DNA from: an uncultured Flavobacteriales bacterium
Lineage (GTDB): Bacteria; Bacteroidota; Bacteroidia; Flavobacteriales_G; Salibacteraceae
NCBI GenBank assembly: GCA_943788775.1
Contig: CALSRO010000005.1
Location: forward strand, 1-64,000
Direction of reading: 5' to 3'
DNA: 64,000 bases
How positions within the stretch are numbered: position 1 is the first letter of the stretch; each line of letters begins with the position of its first letter. The notes beneath the pieces are model-generated. The model had not been told where the DNA came from, did not search any database, and saw only the letters and a list, made by a program, of their open reading frames with translations. A program made the translations under genes and the position numbers. This document shows positions 8,533 through 17,499 of the stretch, piece after piece.

Positions 8533-9602
8533 TTATACACTTGCAATATGCTTTAGCTCATCCGTAGTTTTATCGTAGATATAATATGTTCCGAGTGATT
8601 TGTCGCTGTACGTGCGAATGATGTATTTAACTTCTTCTTTTGTCGTGGGTTTAATGGCTACCTCGTATCCGTTTAACTCATCTTAGAGGCGCTTGAAAAT
8701 CTTTTCTGATTCTTCGTCAAACAAGTGGTTCTGATTTCTCAGCAGAGTATCTAGCGGCAGTAATTAACTGTCGTTTTTTCGAGTAACTAATGCCTTGGAT
8801 ATCATTGGTCTCGTGGGCATATAGTTCTTCTATCTCAGTACCATTAGCAATATCGAAAATAATGGCCGCCTCTTTATCACGACCAATTTTCGATGTAGCA
8901 TACACGTTTTTATTATTAAAAGTGAAAAATCGAGGAGAGATGCTTTCTTTGAAATTGCTGGTAATTACCGTTTTCCAATCATCTTGTTCGGTATCTTGGT
9001 AAAGATATCGGTGCTCACTCCATCCGTAACATTGGCCACTCTAAGTTTTCCTTCATGATCAGTCATCCAACTATTAATATTGCCAGGATTTTCAGCGATC
9101 ATAGTCATCTCACCAGTTGTCAGATTTAATCGATAAGGATCAAAAACCTGTAGATTTCGCTTGGTATATCTTCTAAATCGTCAATCGTTTGTGAACGAAC
9201 ACCTTCCATTTTCGTCAAGGGCTTTACCTCCTCTGAGTTTGCGTCCGTGGCGACCAAATACCAATTCTCATTACCCCCATCATCTCGCATGAATACCAAT
9301 TGATCACTATTGGCCCAGAAATACCCAGCAATGTCGCGACCGGTTTGGTAGGTTACTCGCTTTGTTTCCCCCGTGAATGTTCTTTCAAGATTCTTAGGGG
9401 GTTAAGTATGAATATTACTTGCCTTCTGGTGAAATTTGGTAAGACGTTTTTTCAGGATTCTTAAAGAAATCTTTGAGCTCAATTCTAGGAGCAATCTCCA
9501 TGGTCATATCGTTTTTCGCTTCAGTTTCGCCATTTCTACCACCGCAACTTGCTAAAAAAAATCGACAGATAGGCTGAGGCAAAAGGTTGATTTAATGTTC
9601 AT
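8533..9602 (-). pseudogene. Decayed S9 (prolyl oligopeptidase family) peptidase, N-terminal propeller only
   Basis: Reading the minus strand from the ATG at 9602 and joining frames gives a lipoprotein-like start with ASCGG, then IELKDFFKNPEKTSYQIS followed by PEGKYYSYLTP. Later come QTGRDIAGYFWANSDQLV, FMRDDGGNENWYLVATD, KIGRDKEAAIIFDIANG and TYYIYDKTTDELKHIAS. This is the N-terminal beta-propeller of S9 family peptidases. There are several internal stops and frameshifts, and the C-terminal alpha/beta-hydrolase domain with the catalytic serine is missing. It ends at a stop at 8533. The longest intact piece is 8717-8905. No function is expected. Confidence 0.8.
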
Positions 9603-9736
9603 AGCATAACAGGTTTAAGCTGCAAATAAAGCGAGTAAAAACCATGCGCAAATCCCACCACATGTTCAATGATTGGAAACGTGGATTGATGGTTATAGCT
9701 CTCTCTGATTTGTTCAATTTTCATGTGTTATCATGC

Positions 9737-9744
9737 TACATTTG
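9737..9744 (+). promoter_or_regulatory. Candidate -7 box for dCMP deaminase operon
   Basis: TACATTTG matches TAnnTTTG exactly, with a TTTG at 9709-9712 about 24 nt upstream. If transcription starts 5-7 nt after the box, the mRNA would begin at or next to the ATG at 9750, implying a leaderless message or an alternative start. Confidence 0.4.
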
Positions 9745-9749
9745 CCTCG

Positions 9750-10208
9750 ATGCAGGAAGATTCTACGACATATTCAGACCCAGAGAAGCAAGATCGATAC
9801 GACAGGGCTTATTTAAGGTTGGCTAAAGAGTGGGCTAAGCTTAGTCATTGTAAACGAAAACAAGTGGGGGCGGTCATTGTAAAGGACTCTACGATCATTG
9901 CAGACGGTTACAACGGAACACCCACGGGCTTCGAAAATGAATGTGAAGATTATCATGGCGAGACAAAATGGTATGTTTTACATGCCGAGGCAAATGCTAT
10001 ATTAAAGGTTGCAAGGTCTTCTAACAAAGTCAACGGTGCTACGTTATATTTAACGAACTCACCTTGTAAAGATTGTTCAAAACTGGTTCTTCAAGCGGGC
10101 ATAAAGCGCTTGGTTTATATCGATAAGTACAAGGATACCAGTGGAATAGACTTTCTAGAAAAGGCAGGTTTAGCGATTAAGCAAATCAATGATTTGAATG
10201 AGAAGTAA
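9750..10208 (+). CDS. Deoxycytidylate (dCMP) deaminase family protein
   Basis: A 152-residue zinc-dependent deaminase that converts dCMP to dUMP for thymidylate synthesis. Zinc ligands and the catalytic Glu are in VLHAEANAIL and the second site in NSPCKDCSKLV. GYNGTPTGFENECED between them is characteristic of ComEB-type dCMP deaminases. I place the start at 9750 (MQEDSTTYSD); the frame extends upstream to 9723 but those residues are not conserved family sequence. It overlaps the start of the S41 protease gene by 11 nt, suggesting translational coupling. Confidence 0.9.
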   Translation: MQEDSTTYSDPEKQDRYDRAYLRLAKEWAKLSHCKRKQVGAVIVKDSTIIADGYNGTPTGFENECEDYHGETKWYVLHAEANAILKVARSSNKVNGATLYLTNSPCKDCSKLVLQAGIKRLVYIDKYKDTSGIDFLEKAGLAIKQINDLNEK

Positions 10209-11697
10209 CAAGACCCTCGTGCCCCTTTTATTAGCAATGTCTATGATTATAGGCGTTTTTTTAGGACTCGGAATTGGTGGAGGTGAGCAGCCATCCAAAT
10301 CAAGTAAGTGGGAGAAAATCGACCAAGTTTTACAGTATGTAGAGCAAGATTATGTGGACAGCATTTCGCGCCAATCATTGGAAGAAGATGCCATTGCTTA
10401 TCTGTTGCAAAGGCTTGATCCTCATTCTCATTACATCGCTCAAGAAGACGTATCTTTTGTCAATGAGACACTAAATGGTGGGTTTCAGGGCATAGGCATA
10501 GAATTCAACTTTAAGTCAGATACGGTTTACGTCATTAAAACCATTAAGAACGGTCCTGCTGAAACGGCTGGTTTAATCGCTGGCGATAAAATAATCCAAG
10601 CCGATACGGTATTGATTGCGGGCCTCGGTTATGCTACTTCAGACGTCATGAAGCTATTGAAAGGACCCGCGGGCTCAACGGTCAAGGTAAAAGTGTTGAG
10701 GGGGGAGTCACTAAAAGATTTGGCGATAGTGCGCGGTGAAATAGAATTGTCCAGCATTGAAGCGGCTTATCTCCTGAATGATTCGACTATATATGTGCGG
10801 TTAGAAAGATTCGCCAAGAATACCTTCCAAGAATTTATGGATGCCGCTTTGCCATTAAAGAGCGCTGGGGTAAAATACTTTATACTCGATTTAAGGGGAA
10901 ATGGCGGTGGATTTTTAGACGCGGCCGTTGCTATCTCCGATGAGTTTTTGAGTGATGGTTTGCTGATAACCTATACGGAAGGTAAGTCAAGGCCGCGAAA
11001 TGACTATGTGGCCACTAGGAAAGGATCATTTGAGGATTTGGGGCTACATATTCTCATTGATGGATACACTGCCAGTGCGAGTGAAATCGTTTCGGGAGCG
11101 ATGCAAGATCATAAGCGAGCAATCATATATGGCAAGAGATCATATGGTAAAGGATTGGTTCAGGAGCAAAATGAATGGCAAGATGGATCGGCAACGAGGC
11201 TTACTGTAGCTCGATATTATACTCCTAATGGCCGGAGTATCCAGAGACCATACAATACCTTTGACTCGGAGTTTTTAATTACAGTGGATTCGACTGAATT
11301 AGGCATTGGCGGAATAATGCCTGATGTGGAAGTATTGAGAGATACGGCCGGAATAACTTGGTTGTACGCTGAAATTGTACACCGCGGTCTCATGCATGAC
11401 TTCGTATATCATTACCGAGACGCGAATTACGATTTTCTGAGGCCATTGAGCTTTTCAAGTTATCAAGCGCAAGTGTCGGACAGTGAGCTGCTGGAAGGTT
11501 TGCATACCTTTCTAGATGGGAAGGGTTTTGAGATAGACGAAAGTGAGTGGAATCGATCAGCTCGAGTAATGGCACTCCGTATTCGGGCGCTTCTTGCGCG
11601 TGGTTTATACACCGAGAAAGAATATTTCATGATCATGAACACATCGGATGAGACCATCCGTGCCGTTTTAAGGCAAATAAAAAAGGCCGAAGTATAA
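10198..11697 (+). CDS. C-terminal processing peptidase (S41 family, CtpA-like)
   Basis: A 499-residue periplasmic serine protease with an N-terminal signal anchor (VPLLLAMSMIIGVFLGLGI). A PDZ domain spans about residues 90-180 (GIGIEFNF ... AGLIAGDKIIQAD). The S41 catalytic core has LDLRGNGGGFLDAAV, the nucleophile in DGYTASASEIVSGA and the general-base lysine in KRSYGKGLVQ. The family cleaves C-termini of envelope proteins. It starts inside the dCMP deaminase gene and ends at a bidirectional hairpin. The C-terminal ~100 residues are a helical extension seen in Bacteroidota members. Confidence 0.93.
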   Translation: MRSNKTLVPLLLAMSMIIGVFLGLGIGGGEQPSKSSKWEKIDQVLQYVEQDYVDSISRQSLEEDAIAYLLQRLDPHSHYIAQEDVSFVNETLNGGFQGIGIEFNFKSDTVYVIKTIKNGPAETAGLIAGDKIIQADTVLIAGLGYATSDVMKLLKGPAGSTVKVKVLRGESLKDLAIVRGEIELSSIEAAYLLNDSTIYVRLERFAKNTFQEFMDAALPLKSAGVKYFILDLRGNGGGFLDAAVAISDEFLSDGLLITYTEGKSRPRNDYVATRKGSFEDLGLHILIDGYTASASEIVSGAMQDHKRAIIYGKRSYGKGLVQEQNEWQDGSATRLTVARYYTPNGRSIQRPYNTFDSEFLITVDSTELGIGGIMPDVEVLRDTAGITWLYAEIVHRGLMHDFVYHYRDANYDFLRPLSFSSYQAQVSDSELLEGLHTFLDGKGFEIDESEWNRSARVMALRIRALLARGLYTEKEYFMIMNTSDETIRAVLRQIKKAEV

Positions 11698-11708
11698 ATT
11701 CGGCCTTT
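11680..11708. terminator. Bidirectional terminator
   Basis: AAAAAGGCCGAA, loop GTATAAA, TTCGGCCTTT. The stem overlaps the last codons and stop of the S41 gene and lies 21 nt past the end of the convergent lipoprotein gene, so it can serve both. Confidence 0.75.
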
Positions 11709-11729
11709 GCAACGATCGAGGTGACTAAA

Positions 11730-11984
11730 TTAATGGTTTTGACCTTCGTGGCCATCTTCACCGTGATTGTGGCCCTCGTGTCCGTCTTCAGTAGCAGCAG
11801 AGTCAGGTACAGCATCCTCCACCTCAGCAGCGGATTCTTCTAATTGATTCATAACTTCATCCACTTTTTTGTCAACTTGCTCTTCGTTTGACTTTTGTTC
11901 TTCAGCTTTTTGTTCCTCGCTTGCACCGCATGCGCTTGCAATCAGTGCTAGTGCGAATAGAGAGGGTAACAGTTTTTTCATCAT
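11730..11984 (-). CDS. Small lipoprotein with acidic middle and His-rich tail
   Basis: An 84-residue protein with a lipoprotein signal (MMKKLLPSLFALALIASAC, lipobox ASAC). It continues with a Glu/Lys-rich, probably helical segment and ends in HEGHNHGEDGHEGQNH, which could bind Zn, Ni or Cu. I do not recognise a named family. The ATG at 11984 is chosen because the lipoprotein signal begins there; it lies 40 nt after a good TTTG-N20-TATATTTG promoter. It sits tail-to-tail with the S41 gene and back-to-back with superoxide dismutase; a metal-homeostasis role is a guess. Confidence 0.75.
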   Translation of the reverse strand: MMKKLLPSLFALALIASACGASEEQKAEEQKSNEEQVDKKVDEVMNQLEESAAEVEDAVPDSAATEDGHEGHNHGEDGHEGQNH

Positions 11985-12023
11985 GAGGTTTAGATTTTGT
12001 GGTTTACAATTAAAATATTTGAA

Positions 12024-12055
12024 CAAATATATTCGAAATGTATAACCGCAACAAA
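12024..12055 (-). promoter_or_regulatory. Bacteroidota-type promoter for His-rich lipoprotein
   Basis: On the minus strand TTTG (12055-12052), 20 nt spacer, then TATATTTG (12031-12024): both elements match the TTG/TAnnTTTG sigma consensus at normal spacing, 40 nt before the ATG. Confidence 0.6.
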
Positions 12056-12112
12056 AACCTTAGTTTGCGCTTTTGTTTCTGTAACATAAGTTGAATAATA
12101 AACCACAAGAAA

Positions 12113-12721
12113 ATGGCATTTGAATTACCACAATTAGACTATGCGCACAATGCGCTCGAACCACATATTGACACCCGCACCATGGAGATCCACCATGGCA
12201 AACACCATGCTGGCTATACCAACAATCTCAATAGTGCGATTGCAGGAACTGACTTGGAAGGTAAATCCATCGAAGATATCCTTGCTAATCTCGACATGAA
12301 TAATGGGGCAGTTAGAAATAACGGGGGAGGATTTTACAATCACAGCTTATTTTGGAAAGTAATGTCGCCAAATGGCGGAGGACAACCTACTGGTGATTTA
12401 GCGAACGCCATCAACGCGGCCTATGGTTCCTTTGATGCTTTCAAAGAAGCTTTTGCGAAGGCTGCGGCTACTCGATTTGGCTCTGGCTGGGCGTGGTTAT
12501 GCGTGCACAAAGGAGGCAAGGTTGAAGTTTGCTCCACCCCAAATCAAGACAACCCGTTAATGCCAGGAGTATCTTGCGGAGGAACACCAATTTTAGGCTT
12601 AGATGTTTGGGAGCACGCTTATTACCTCAATTACCAAAATAGAAGACCAGATTACATCAATGCATTTTTTAATGTAATCAACTGGGCTGAGGTATCAAAT
12701 AGGCACGAAGCAGGGAAATAA
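12113..12721 (+). CDS. Superoxide dismutase, Fe/Mn type
   Basis: A 202-residue cytosolic enzyme that dismutates superoxide. The four metal ligands are visible: His in [12 protein letters not shown], His in [10 protein letters not shown], and Asp and His in the signature [18 protein letters not shown]. Length and domain order (N-terminal helical hairpin, C-terminal alpha/beta) match the family. Fe versus Mn preference cannot be decided by eye. Monocistronic, with a terminator at 12740. Confidence 0.95.
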   Translation: MAFELPQLDYAHNALEPHIDTRTMEIHHGKHHAGYTNNLNSAIAGTDLEGKSIEDILANLDMNNGAVRNNGGGFYNHSLFWKVMSPNGGGQPTGDLANAINAAYGSFDAFKEAFAKAAATRFGSGWAWLCVHKGGKVEVCSTPNQDNPLMPGVSCGGTPILGLDVWEHAYYLNYQNRRPDYINAFFNVINWAEVSNRHEAGK

Positions 12722-12739
12722 TCAACATTGAATTGAAAT

Positions 12740-12768
12740 AAAAAAGGCAGCGAAGAGCTGCCTTTTTT
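12740..12768 (+). terminator. Terminator of superoxide dismutase gene
   Basis: AAAAAAGGCAGC, GAAG-type loop, GCTGCCTTTTTT; stem with T run beginning 19 nt after the stop. Confidence 0.85.
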
Positions 12769-12851
12769 ATTTCATGTATCTGGAGATTACTCAATTACAG
12801 ATCAAGTGATTAGGCTGGGAAGGTATTTACAAGGTAATTTCTGTCCGATGT

Positions 12852-13142
12852 TCAATACATCAAATGCTGTTTAGATTTTTCTCTCCAACCCGCTTGATTC
12901 TGATACTGTACAAAAAAAACTTTGAGATCACTTTGGTTGGCATAATCCACAAAGTGCCATAACCCTCTATTACCATCGACTTGATTTGGATTATCAACCT
13001 TAAACACTTTCAAATCACATTGATTCTCATATTGTACTTCGAATACTTTAATGTCTGCTTGATTAGCATAATCAACTGAATAAACTTTTTGTGAGATCGA
13101 GTAAAAAGGTATAAGAACGAAGAGCATAGTGACGTACTTCAT
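12852..13142 (-). CDS. Exported 7(1) septoil knot domain protein
   Basis: A 96-residue protein with a signal peptide (MKYVTMLFVLIPFYSISQ). It then consists of imperfect short repeats of the pattern V-x-Y-x-N-Q-A-D-[IL]-K-V-F: SVDYANQADIKVFEV, YENQCDLKVF, VDNPNQVD, FVDYANQSDLKVFFV and YQNQAGWR. This matches the Septknot (formerly DUF6150) family, whose fold is a knotted seven-strand cylinder. The biochemical role of the family is not known to me. Monocistronic, with no obvious link to neighbours. Confidence 0.75.
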   Translation of the reverse strand: MKYVTMLFVLIPFYSISQKVYSVDYANQADIKVFEVQYENQCDLKVFKVDNPNQVDGNRGLWHFVDYANQSDLKVFFVQYQNQAGWREKSKQHLMY

Positions 13143-13255
13143 GTTATCATCAATTTAATATTCTAATATTCATTGATATCAGGTTCATCTTTTTTCTAAT
13201 CAATTTCTTCAAGATAAAAAAGGCCTTTAGAAGACGTTTTCAATGTGGAGCTTTG

Positions 13256-16200
13256 TTAATCTTCAAGCTCAATGAGAACTTCCTGATACTTTCCGAGCAT
13301 GGTGGCGGTCTCAATCCCAACGTTTCTGAGACTATCAGAGAACCTGTCAGCACTTTCTTTATCAATAAAATCACGGCTCACGATCAAGTATTCGTTTATA
13401 ACTTCAATGTTGAGTTTATTGCTTTTAGCTACGTCAATCATTTGCTCTAAGTCTTCGTTTTTTAAAGACTCTTTGTAGGAGCCGATCACTAACCTATATT
13501 CAATTTGTCTCTCGAAATCATTGCCAATTTGTTCAATAGCTTCTTGCCGAGATATGGTTTTATCAGGGTATTTATATGGCTCTAATTTATCCCCGCTTAT
13601 TTCATCAACCAGAGACTTAAAGAAATCTGGCGTTTCATTGGGTTGGGAGAGAGGCTCCTTCATTTCGTCCACTATTTGCTCTTCCGCTGGCTCCTTTTCC
13701 CCTAATTCTACTCCAGAAAAATCAATCAATCGATCCTTTTCATAAAATATAAAGTCGTAGCTATATTCCTTCATTCCATTAAAATCAACCAGAACCTCGG
13801 CATTTTTAGATTCTAACATTTCTTGGTAGCCATGCTTGCAGGTCAGTTTGTAAATTCCCGCTCCTGGGATTGACAAATTGTAGTTGCCAAATTCATCCGT
13901 CAATGTTTTATAAACCTCACCATTTTCTGACTCTGCTATAATTATAAGACTCTCCAAATTAAATGATGCTAATCGCGATCTCTTGGCTTTAATTATGGAC
14001 ACTGAACCTCGGACGTGATAATTCTTAATAAATGGGACTTCAATTATCTTATCCTCATTTATAAGTATTTCTTGCTCAAATCCAAAAGTCGGGTGCAAAT
14101 CAGACATATTAAAAAGCTCATAAAACTTAATATCATAAGTCGCAGCAGGGATCTTGTTAAACCTAACCCTGCCAGAAATATCCGTAATGAGATCAGTATT
14201 GGGTGACCGGGAATGCTTTTTATTAATTAAATCTTGTTTTTCAGCTCTCAAGCTAATATTAACATTGGGCAAAAAGGGCTCATTATTTTCTTTGCTTCCG
14301 TTACCGTTTAAGTCCTCGAAACATAAAATTATGAGCTTATAAAATTTCTCATAGGGTTGTTGCCAATAGAAGGACTTTTGGATTGCTGCGTTTATGTTGA
14401 TGTTTTTATTGCTAATCTCTCCCGTTGGACTTTCATAGGAAGAAGCAAACCAATTGACGTAGCTAGTTAACCTGATTCCTTTCGGAAGCATAGCGACAGC
14501 ATTGGCTCCAACATTAAATTGCTCTGATAAGGTAACAACATCTAGGCTATAAAAGGTTCTTAGATTTAGAATTAAATCAATATTCGAAATTTTGAACTCT
14601 TTATTATATCCTGCAGATACTCGTATTAAGCCTGAGGAGAACGGGATGATTGCTGTATCTGCTGAGATTACGGAATAGTTATAAATAAAGAAAGGGCCCC
14701 TAAATACGTCTCCTGTGATATTTAATGTATTATTTCTAGTATAGCGCAACCCTAAATTGTATGCCGGATTTAGGTCGGTTCGAACAGTGTAACCCCTTAT
14801 AAGGGTTGGTTCAAAATCATAGACGGCATTGGTAATCATTGGGTTAGCAAAAACCGAAATAACATCTAAGTGACTTAGCCTTTTACTAATGCCAAAGGAT
14901 GAACCATAATAAAATGTACTTAGTCTAGCGGTCGAGGAGGGCGCGACATTCTCTCTGACCAAACTACGATACTGAGGCATGATGCTCACCATCAGATTAC
15001 TAGCAGTATTGTAAGTGGTTGTCCAAGACGCGAATCTATTTTCTATGTTATTAGAAAAATCTTCACGTGTAAAATCTTGACTCATATTAGTAAGGTCAAA
15101 ACGGTGACCAAAGGCATTATTGGTCTTAATTTTTCCTGATAATACCAATGAGGCACGATCACCAGAAATAGTAAAGCCATTGACGGGTCTAAAATTCCAA
15201 CGTCCTGACACAGAAACTTTTCCTGCATTAAGATCTCCAGCAGCGTAATAACCAAATTGATTAATACTTCGTGGTGCTACCGCTGCAGGTGCGGTTATTT
15301 CTCCCATGTAATAGGTAGCACCACCACCTAATCTTAAAAAACGAAATATAGGCGTCTTAATTCCGGCTTCGAATGCACTTAAATTATAATTTCTATTCCC
15401 AAAGGTTTGGGAATATCCCAAGTTGAAGGGTATTCCGAATCGGCTTACCGCAAGTGAAGAGCTAGAGACATAAGTATCGGGTCGGTCACTCTTGCCTAAT
15501 TCTGATGAAAAGATAATTCTCTCACGATGGTATTGATATCTTATGCCTTGGTAGCAGATTGGGATATGCTTGTTATTGAGTCGGCTGTTTAATTCAAGTC
15601 GATTGAACCCGGCTCTAAAACCAAGTCTATATTGGTAAACCCCTCTAATTGCTCCATCTCCGAGCGCTGCGCTTCCAACTTGGCCCAAATTGTAGCTTCC
15701 TAAGAAATAATCTAAATCCTTTTTAGCACTTAATTGTAGCTTTCCACCTGCAGCAGTCATATATCGCTCTCCGCCAGGACTTCCTATATTGTAAACCCCT
15801 CCCGAAATGAATAGCGGGGAAAGTCTTTTATAAGTGTCATCTAATAGGCTTGATTGAAAATTTTCAATAAAAAAGACCCCCTCTATTTGTGCATTGGATG
15901 AGGATATCTTATAGCGCAATTCATCCTGTAAAGCATTATTACCATCTAATGAATCCTTAATCAGCGTTCTCCTAATCGCTAAAGAAATTAATGTATCTGA
16001 TTTTGCCTTTAAATTAAAAGAAGTCAAGACGAGTGAATTAGGAGTAATCAAATCATAGTCAAGTGAATGGTCAAAAGATATTTGAATCGGTTCATTCACA
16101 TTACCATCATTGATTATCCTTATGCCTGTCTCACCAGCGAGGGTGATAGGGTTTATACGAATTGAACTGGTTTGATTTATAGCTATTAAATTGAAAAGAG

Positions 16201-16744
16201 CTGTTTTTTGAACATACGCATAAGTCTTTAATTTTTTGCCATCTTCAAGGATCACTGTGGCACCTATGATGTATGATCGACCGCCTTCTAAATTCTTAGG
16301 GGCAATCAGTCGCATTGGTATATAAGTTATTTCACCAGGATTAGCTGTAAACTCTAATTGTTGAGAAGCCAAATGGCTCCAGCCATTTGGTAATTGTAGA
16401 CTTAACTCACCTGATGTGAGCTCCTGTGAGTTATTGACAAAAACCAAACTATTGAAAACAGAAGTTTGATCATCGATTTCTTGCTTATATATAGAAAACT
16501 TAAATTCTTTACTAATGCTATCAGTTGGGGCGGTTAATTTTTCTGTATTAATACTGTCGGATCTATCAAAAAACGGATCAATCGACTTAGCTATGCTGTC
16601 TAGAAATAATAAACTGTCTATTGTTAGCTCGTTCACTGCGCTGTCGCTTAATTCAAGAACATTTGTATCAGAGCGCTGTGAGATGGCGGGAGCTGCTATT
16701 ACCGCGGAAAAGAAGGACAAGAGTATGATTTGGCCTAATCGCAT
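13256..16744 (-). CDS. Large outer-membrane beta-barrel (usher-like) protein with SPOR-like C-terminus
   Basis: An 1162-residue exported protein. Signal peptide ~1-22; NEW3/Ig-like region ~90-190 (LSLQLPNGWSHLASQQLEFT); a long stretch ~300-830 with alternating aromatic/polar strands, consistent with a large beta-barrel. A carboxypeptidase-regulatory/SdrD-B-like segment (CFEDLNGNGSKENNEPFLP) lies near 840-920 and a second plug-like Ig domain near 960-1020. The C-terminal ~80 residues resemble a SPOR domain (YRLVIGSYKESL). With a pilin-like gene 16 nt upstream and a divergent PapD-like chaperone, I infer an outer-membrane assembly or usher-like platform. It is not recognisably a FimD-family usher by sequence. 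Confidence 0.65.
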   Translation of the reverse strand: MRLGQIILLSFFSAVIAAPAISQRSDTNVLELSDSAVNELTIDSLLFLDSIAKSIDPFFDRSDSINTEKLTAPTDSISKEFKFSIYKQEIDDQTSVFNSLVFVNNSQELTSGELSLQLPNGWSHLASQQLEFTANPGEITYIPMRLIAPKNLEGGRSYIIGATVILEDGKKLKTYAYVQKTALFNLIAINQTSSIRINPITLAGETGIRIINDGNVNEPIQISFDHSLDYDLITPNSLVLTSFNLKAKSDTLISLAIRRTLIKDSLDGNNALQDELRYKISSSNAQIEGVFFIENFQSSLLDDTYKRLSPLFISGGVYNIGSPGGERYMTAAGGKLQLSAKKDLDYFLGSYNLGQVGSAALGDGAIRGVYQYRLGFRAGFNRLELNSRLNNKHIPICYQGIRYQYHRERIIFSSELGKSDRPDTYVSSSSLAVSRFGIPFNLGYSQTFGNRNYNLSAFEAGIKTPIFRFLRLGGGATYYMGEITAPAAVAPRSINQFGYYAAGDLNAGKVSVSGRWNFRPVNGFTISGDRASLVLSGKIKTNNAFGHRFDLTNMSQDFTREDFSNNIENRFASWTTTYNTASNLMVSIMPQYRSLVRENVAPSSTARLSTFYYGSSFGISKRLSHLDVISVFANPMITNAVYDFEPTLIRGYTVRTDLNPAYNLGLRYTRNNTLNITGDVFRGPFFIYNYSVISADTAIIPFSSGLIRVSAGYNKEFKISNIDLILNLRTFYSLDVVTLSEQFNVGANAVAMLPKGIRLTSYVNWFASSYESPTGEISNKNININAAIQKSFYWQQPYEKFYKLIILCFEDLNGNGSKENNEPFLPNVNISLRAEKQDLINKKHSRSPNTDLITDISGRVRFNKIPAATYDIKFYELFNMSDLHPTFGFEQEILINEDKIIEVPFIKNYHVRGSVSIIKAKRSRLASFNLESLIIIAESENGEVYKTLTDEFGNYNLSIPGAGIYKLTCKHGYQEMLESKNAEVLVDFNGMKEYSYDFIFYEKDRLIDFSGVELGEKEPAEEQIVDEMKEPLSQPNETPDFFKSLVDEISGDKLEPYKYPDKTISRQEAIEQIGNDFERQIEYRLVIGSYKESLKNEDLEQMIDVAKSNKLNIEVINEYLIVSRDFIDKESADRFSDSLRNVGIETATMLGKYQEVLIELED

Positions 16745-16760
16745 TTTTATAGACCTCTAT

Positions 16761-17453
16761 CTAGTAATTAGGGTCTATGCATACTGTGCACTCAGGGACC
16801 AAGGTGAATGATATAGTAACATAGTATGCATCTGGCACATACCCTCCAGCTGCATCAATAAAAGGAACGGATAAAGCACAAGGCCCACTCGCTGGAGATA
16901 CTCCCATGAAATAATCAATACTTATTTGATCAGTCGTCCAAAACCGATCAGCTATCTGCAAGGGAGAATTGTCCTCTTGAAAGATTGGCCCCCCTGCGGT
17001 TGGTATTTGGTCCAAGGCGACTTTCGTGCCCGATACGGTGACTGCGGAGGCAGCGAAACCTGCTGATACTGTTGCAGAAGCTTCTAGAGCGCAGAGTGGA
17101 AGCGAATTTACAGGATTCAACCCAGTGAAATTGGGGTCATCTGTGTCTAAATATATTGAGTAACCAGTAATGGTCGATCCTGCTATAGGATCCGCAGAGG
17201 TGCCACCTTCTGAATTGCAATTACAAATTGATATACCCATCACTGTACTATTGGATTTTGTTATTCCGTTCTTATAGTCGCTGATGGTCTGGAAATTGAA
17301 ATCCACACTCGACCCAGATAGCACGCTAAGTCTGGCGCTGTTATAATCAATTATGCCAACTGGAGCAGGATCATTACAAGGAGAGCACTGTCCTCGGGCC
17401 TGTGTTATTGAAAAAAGCGCAACGATAAAGACGGGGTTTCGCAGAAGATTCAT
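16761..17453 (-). CDS. Secreted pilin-like protein
   Basis: A 230-residue exported protein with signal peptide MNLLRNPVFIVALFSITQAR and paired cysteines (CSPCND at the mature N-terminus, ICNCN, ECTVC near the C-terminus). The core motif ARLSVLSGSSVDFNFQTISD followed by YKNGIT is shared with the broken gene upstream. It ends with a strand-like FTLVPECTVCIDPNY. The ATG at 17453 starts the signal peptide and lies 10 nt after a perfect 12-bp stem-loop. It is 16 nt upstream of the large outer-membrane protein gene and probably cotranscribed. Context suggests a surface or fibre subunit; I do not recognise a named family. Confidence 0.6.
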   Translation of the reverse strand: MNLLRNPVFIVALFSITQARGQCSPCNDPAPVGIIDYNSARLSVLSGSSVDFNFQTISDYKNGITKSNSTVMGISICNCNSEGGTSADPIAGSTITGYSIYLDTDDPNFTGLNPVNSLPLCALEASATVSAGFAASAVTVSGTKVALDQIPTAGGPIFQEDNSPLQIADRFWTTDQISIDYFMGVSPASGPCALSVPFIDAAGGYVPDAYYVTISFTLVPECTVCIDPNY

Positions 17454-17462
17454 AAGATGATA

Positions 17463-17489
17463 AAGGTGAATAATCGAATTATTCACCTT
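17463..17489. promoter_or_regulatory. Perfect 12-bp inverted repeat before pilin-like gene
   Basis: AAGGTGAATAAT-CGA-ATTATTCACCTT lies between the broken paralogue's stop (17500) and the pilin-like ATG (17453). It could be an intercistronic mRNA stem-loop or a dimeric operator. Confidence 0.6.
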
Positions 17490-17499
17490 AATTATCATT

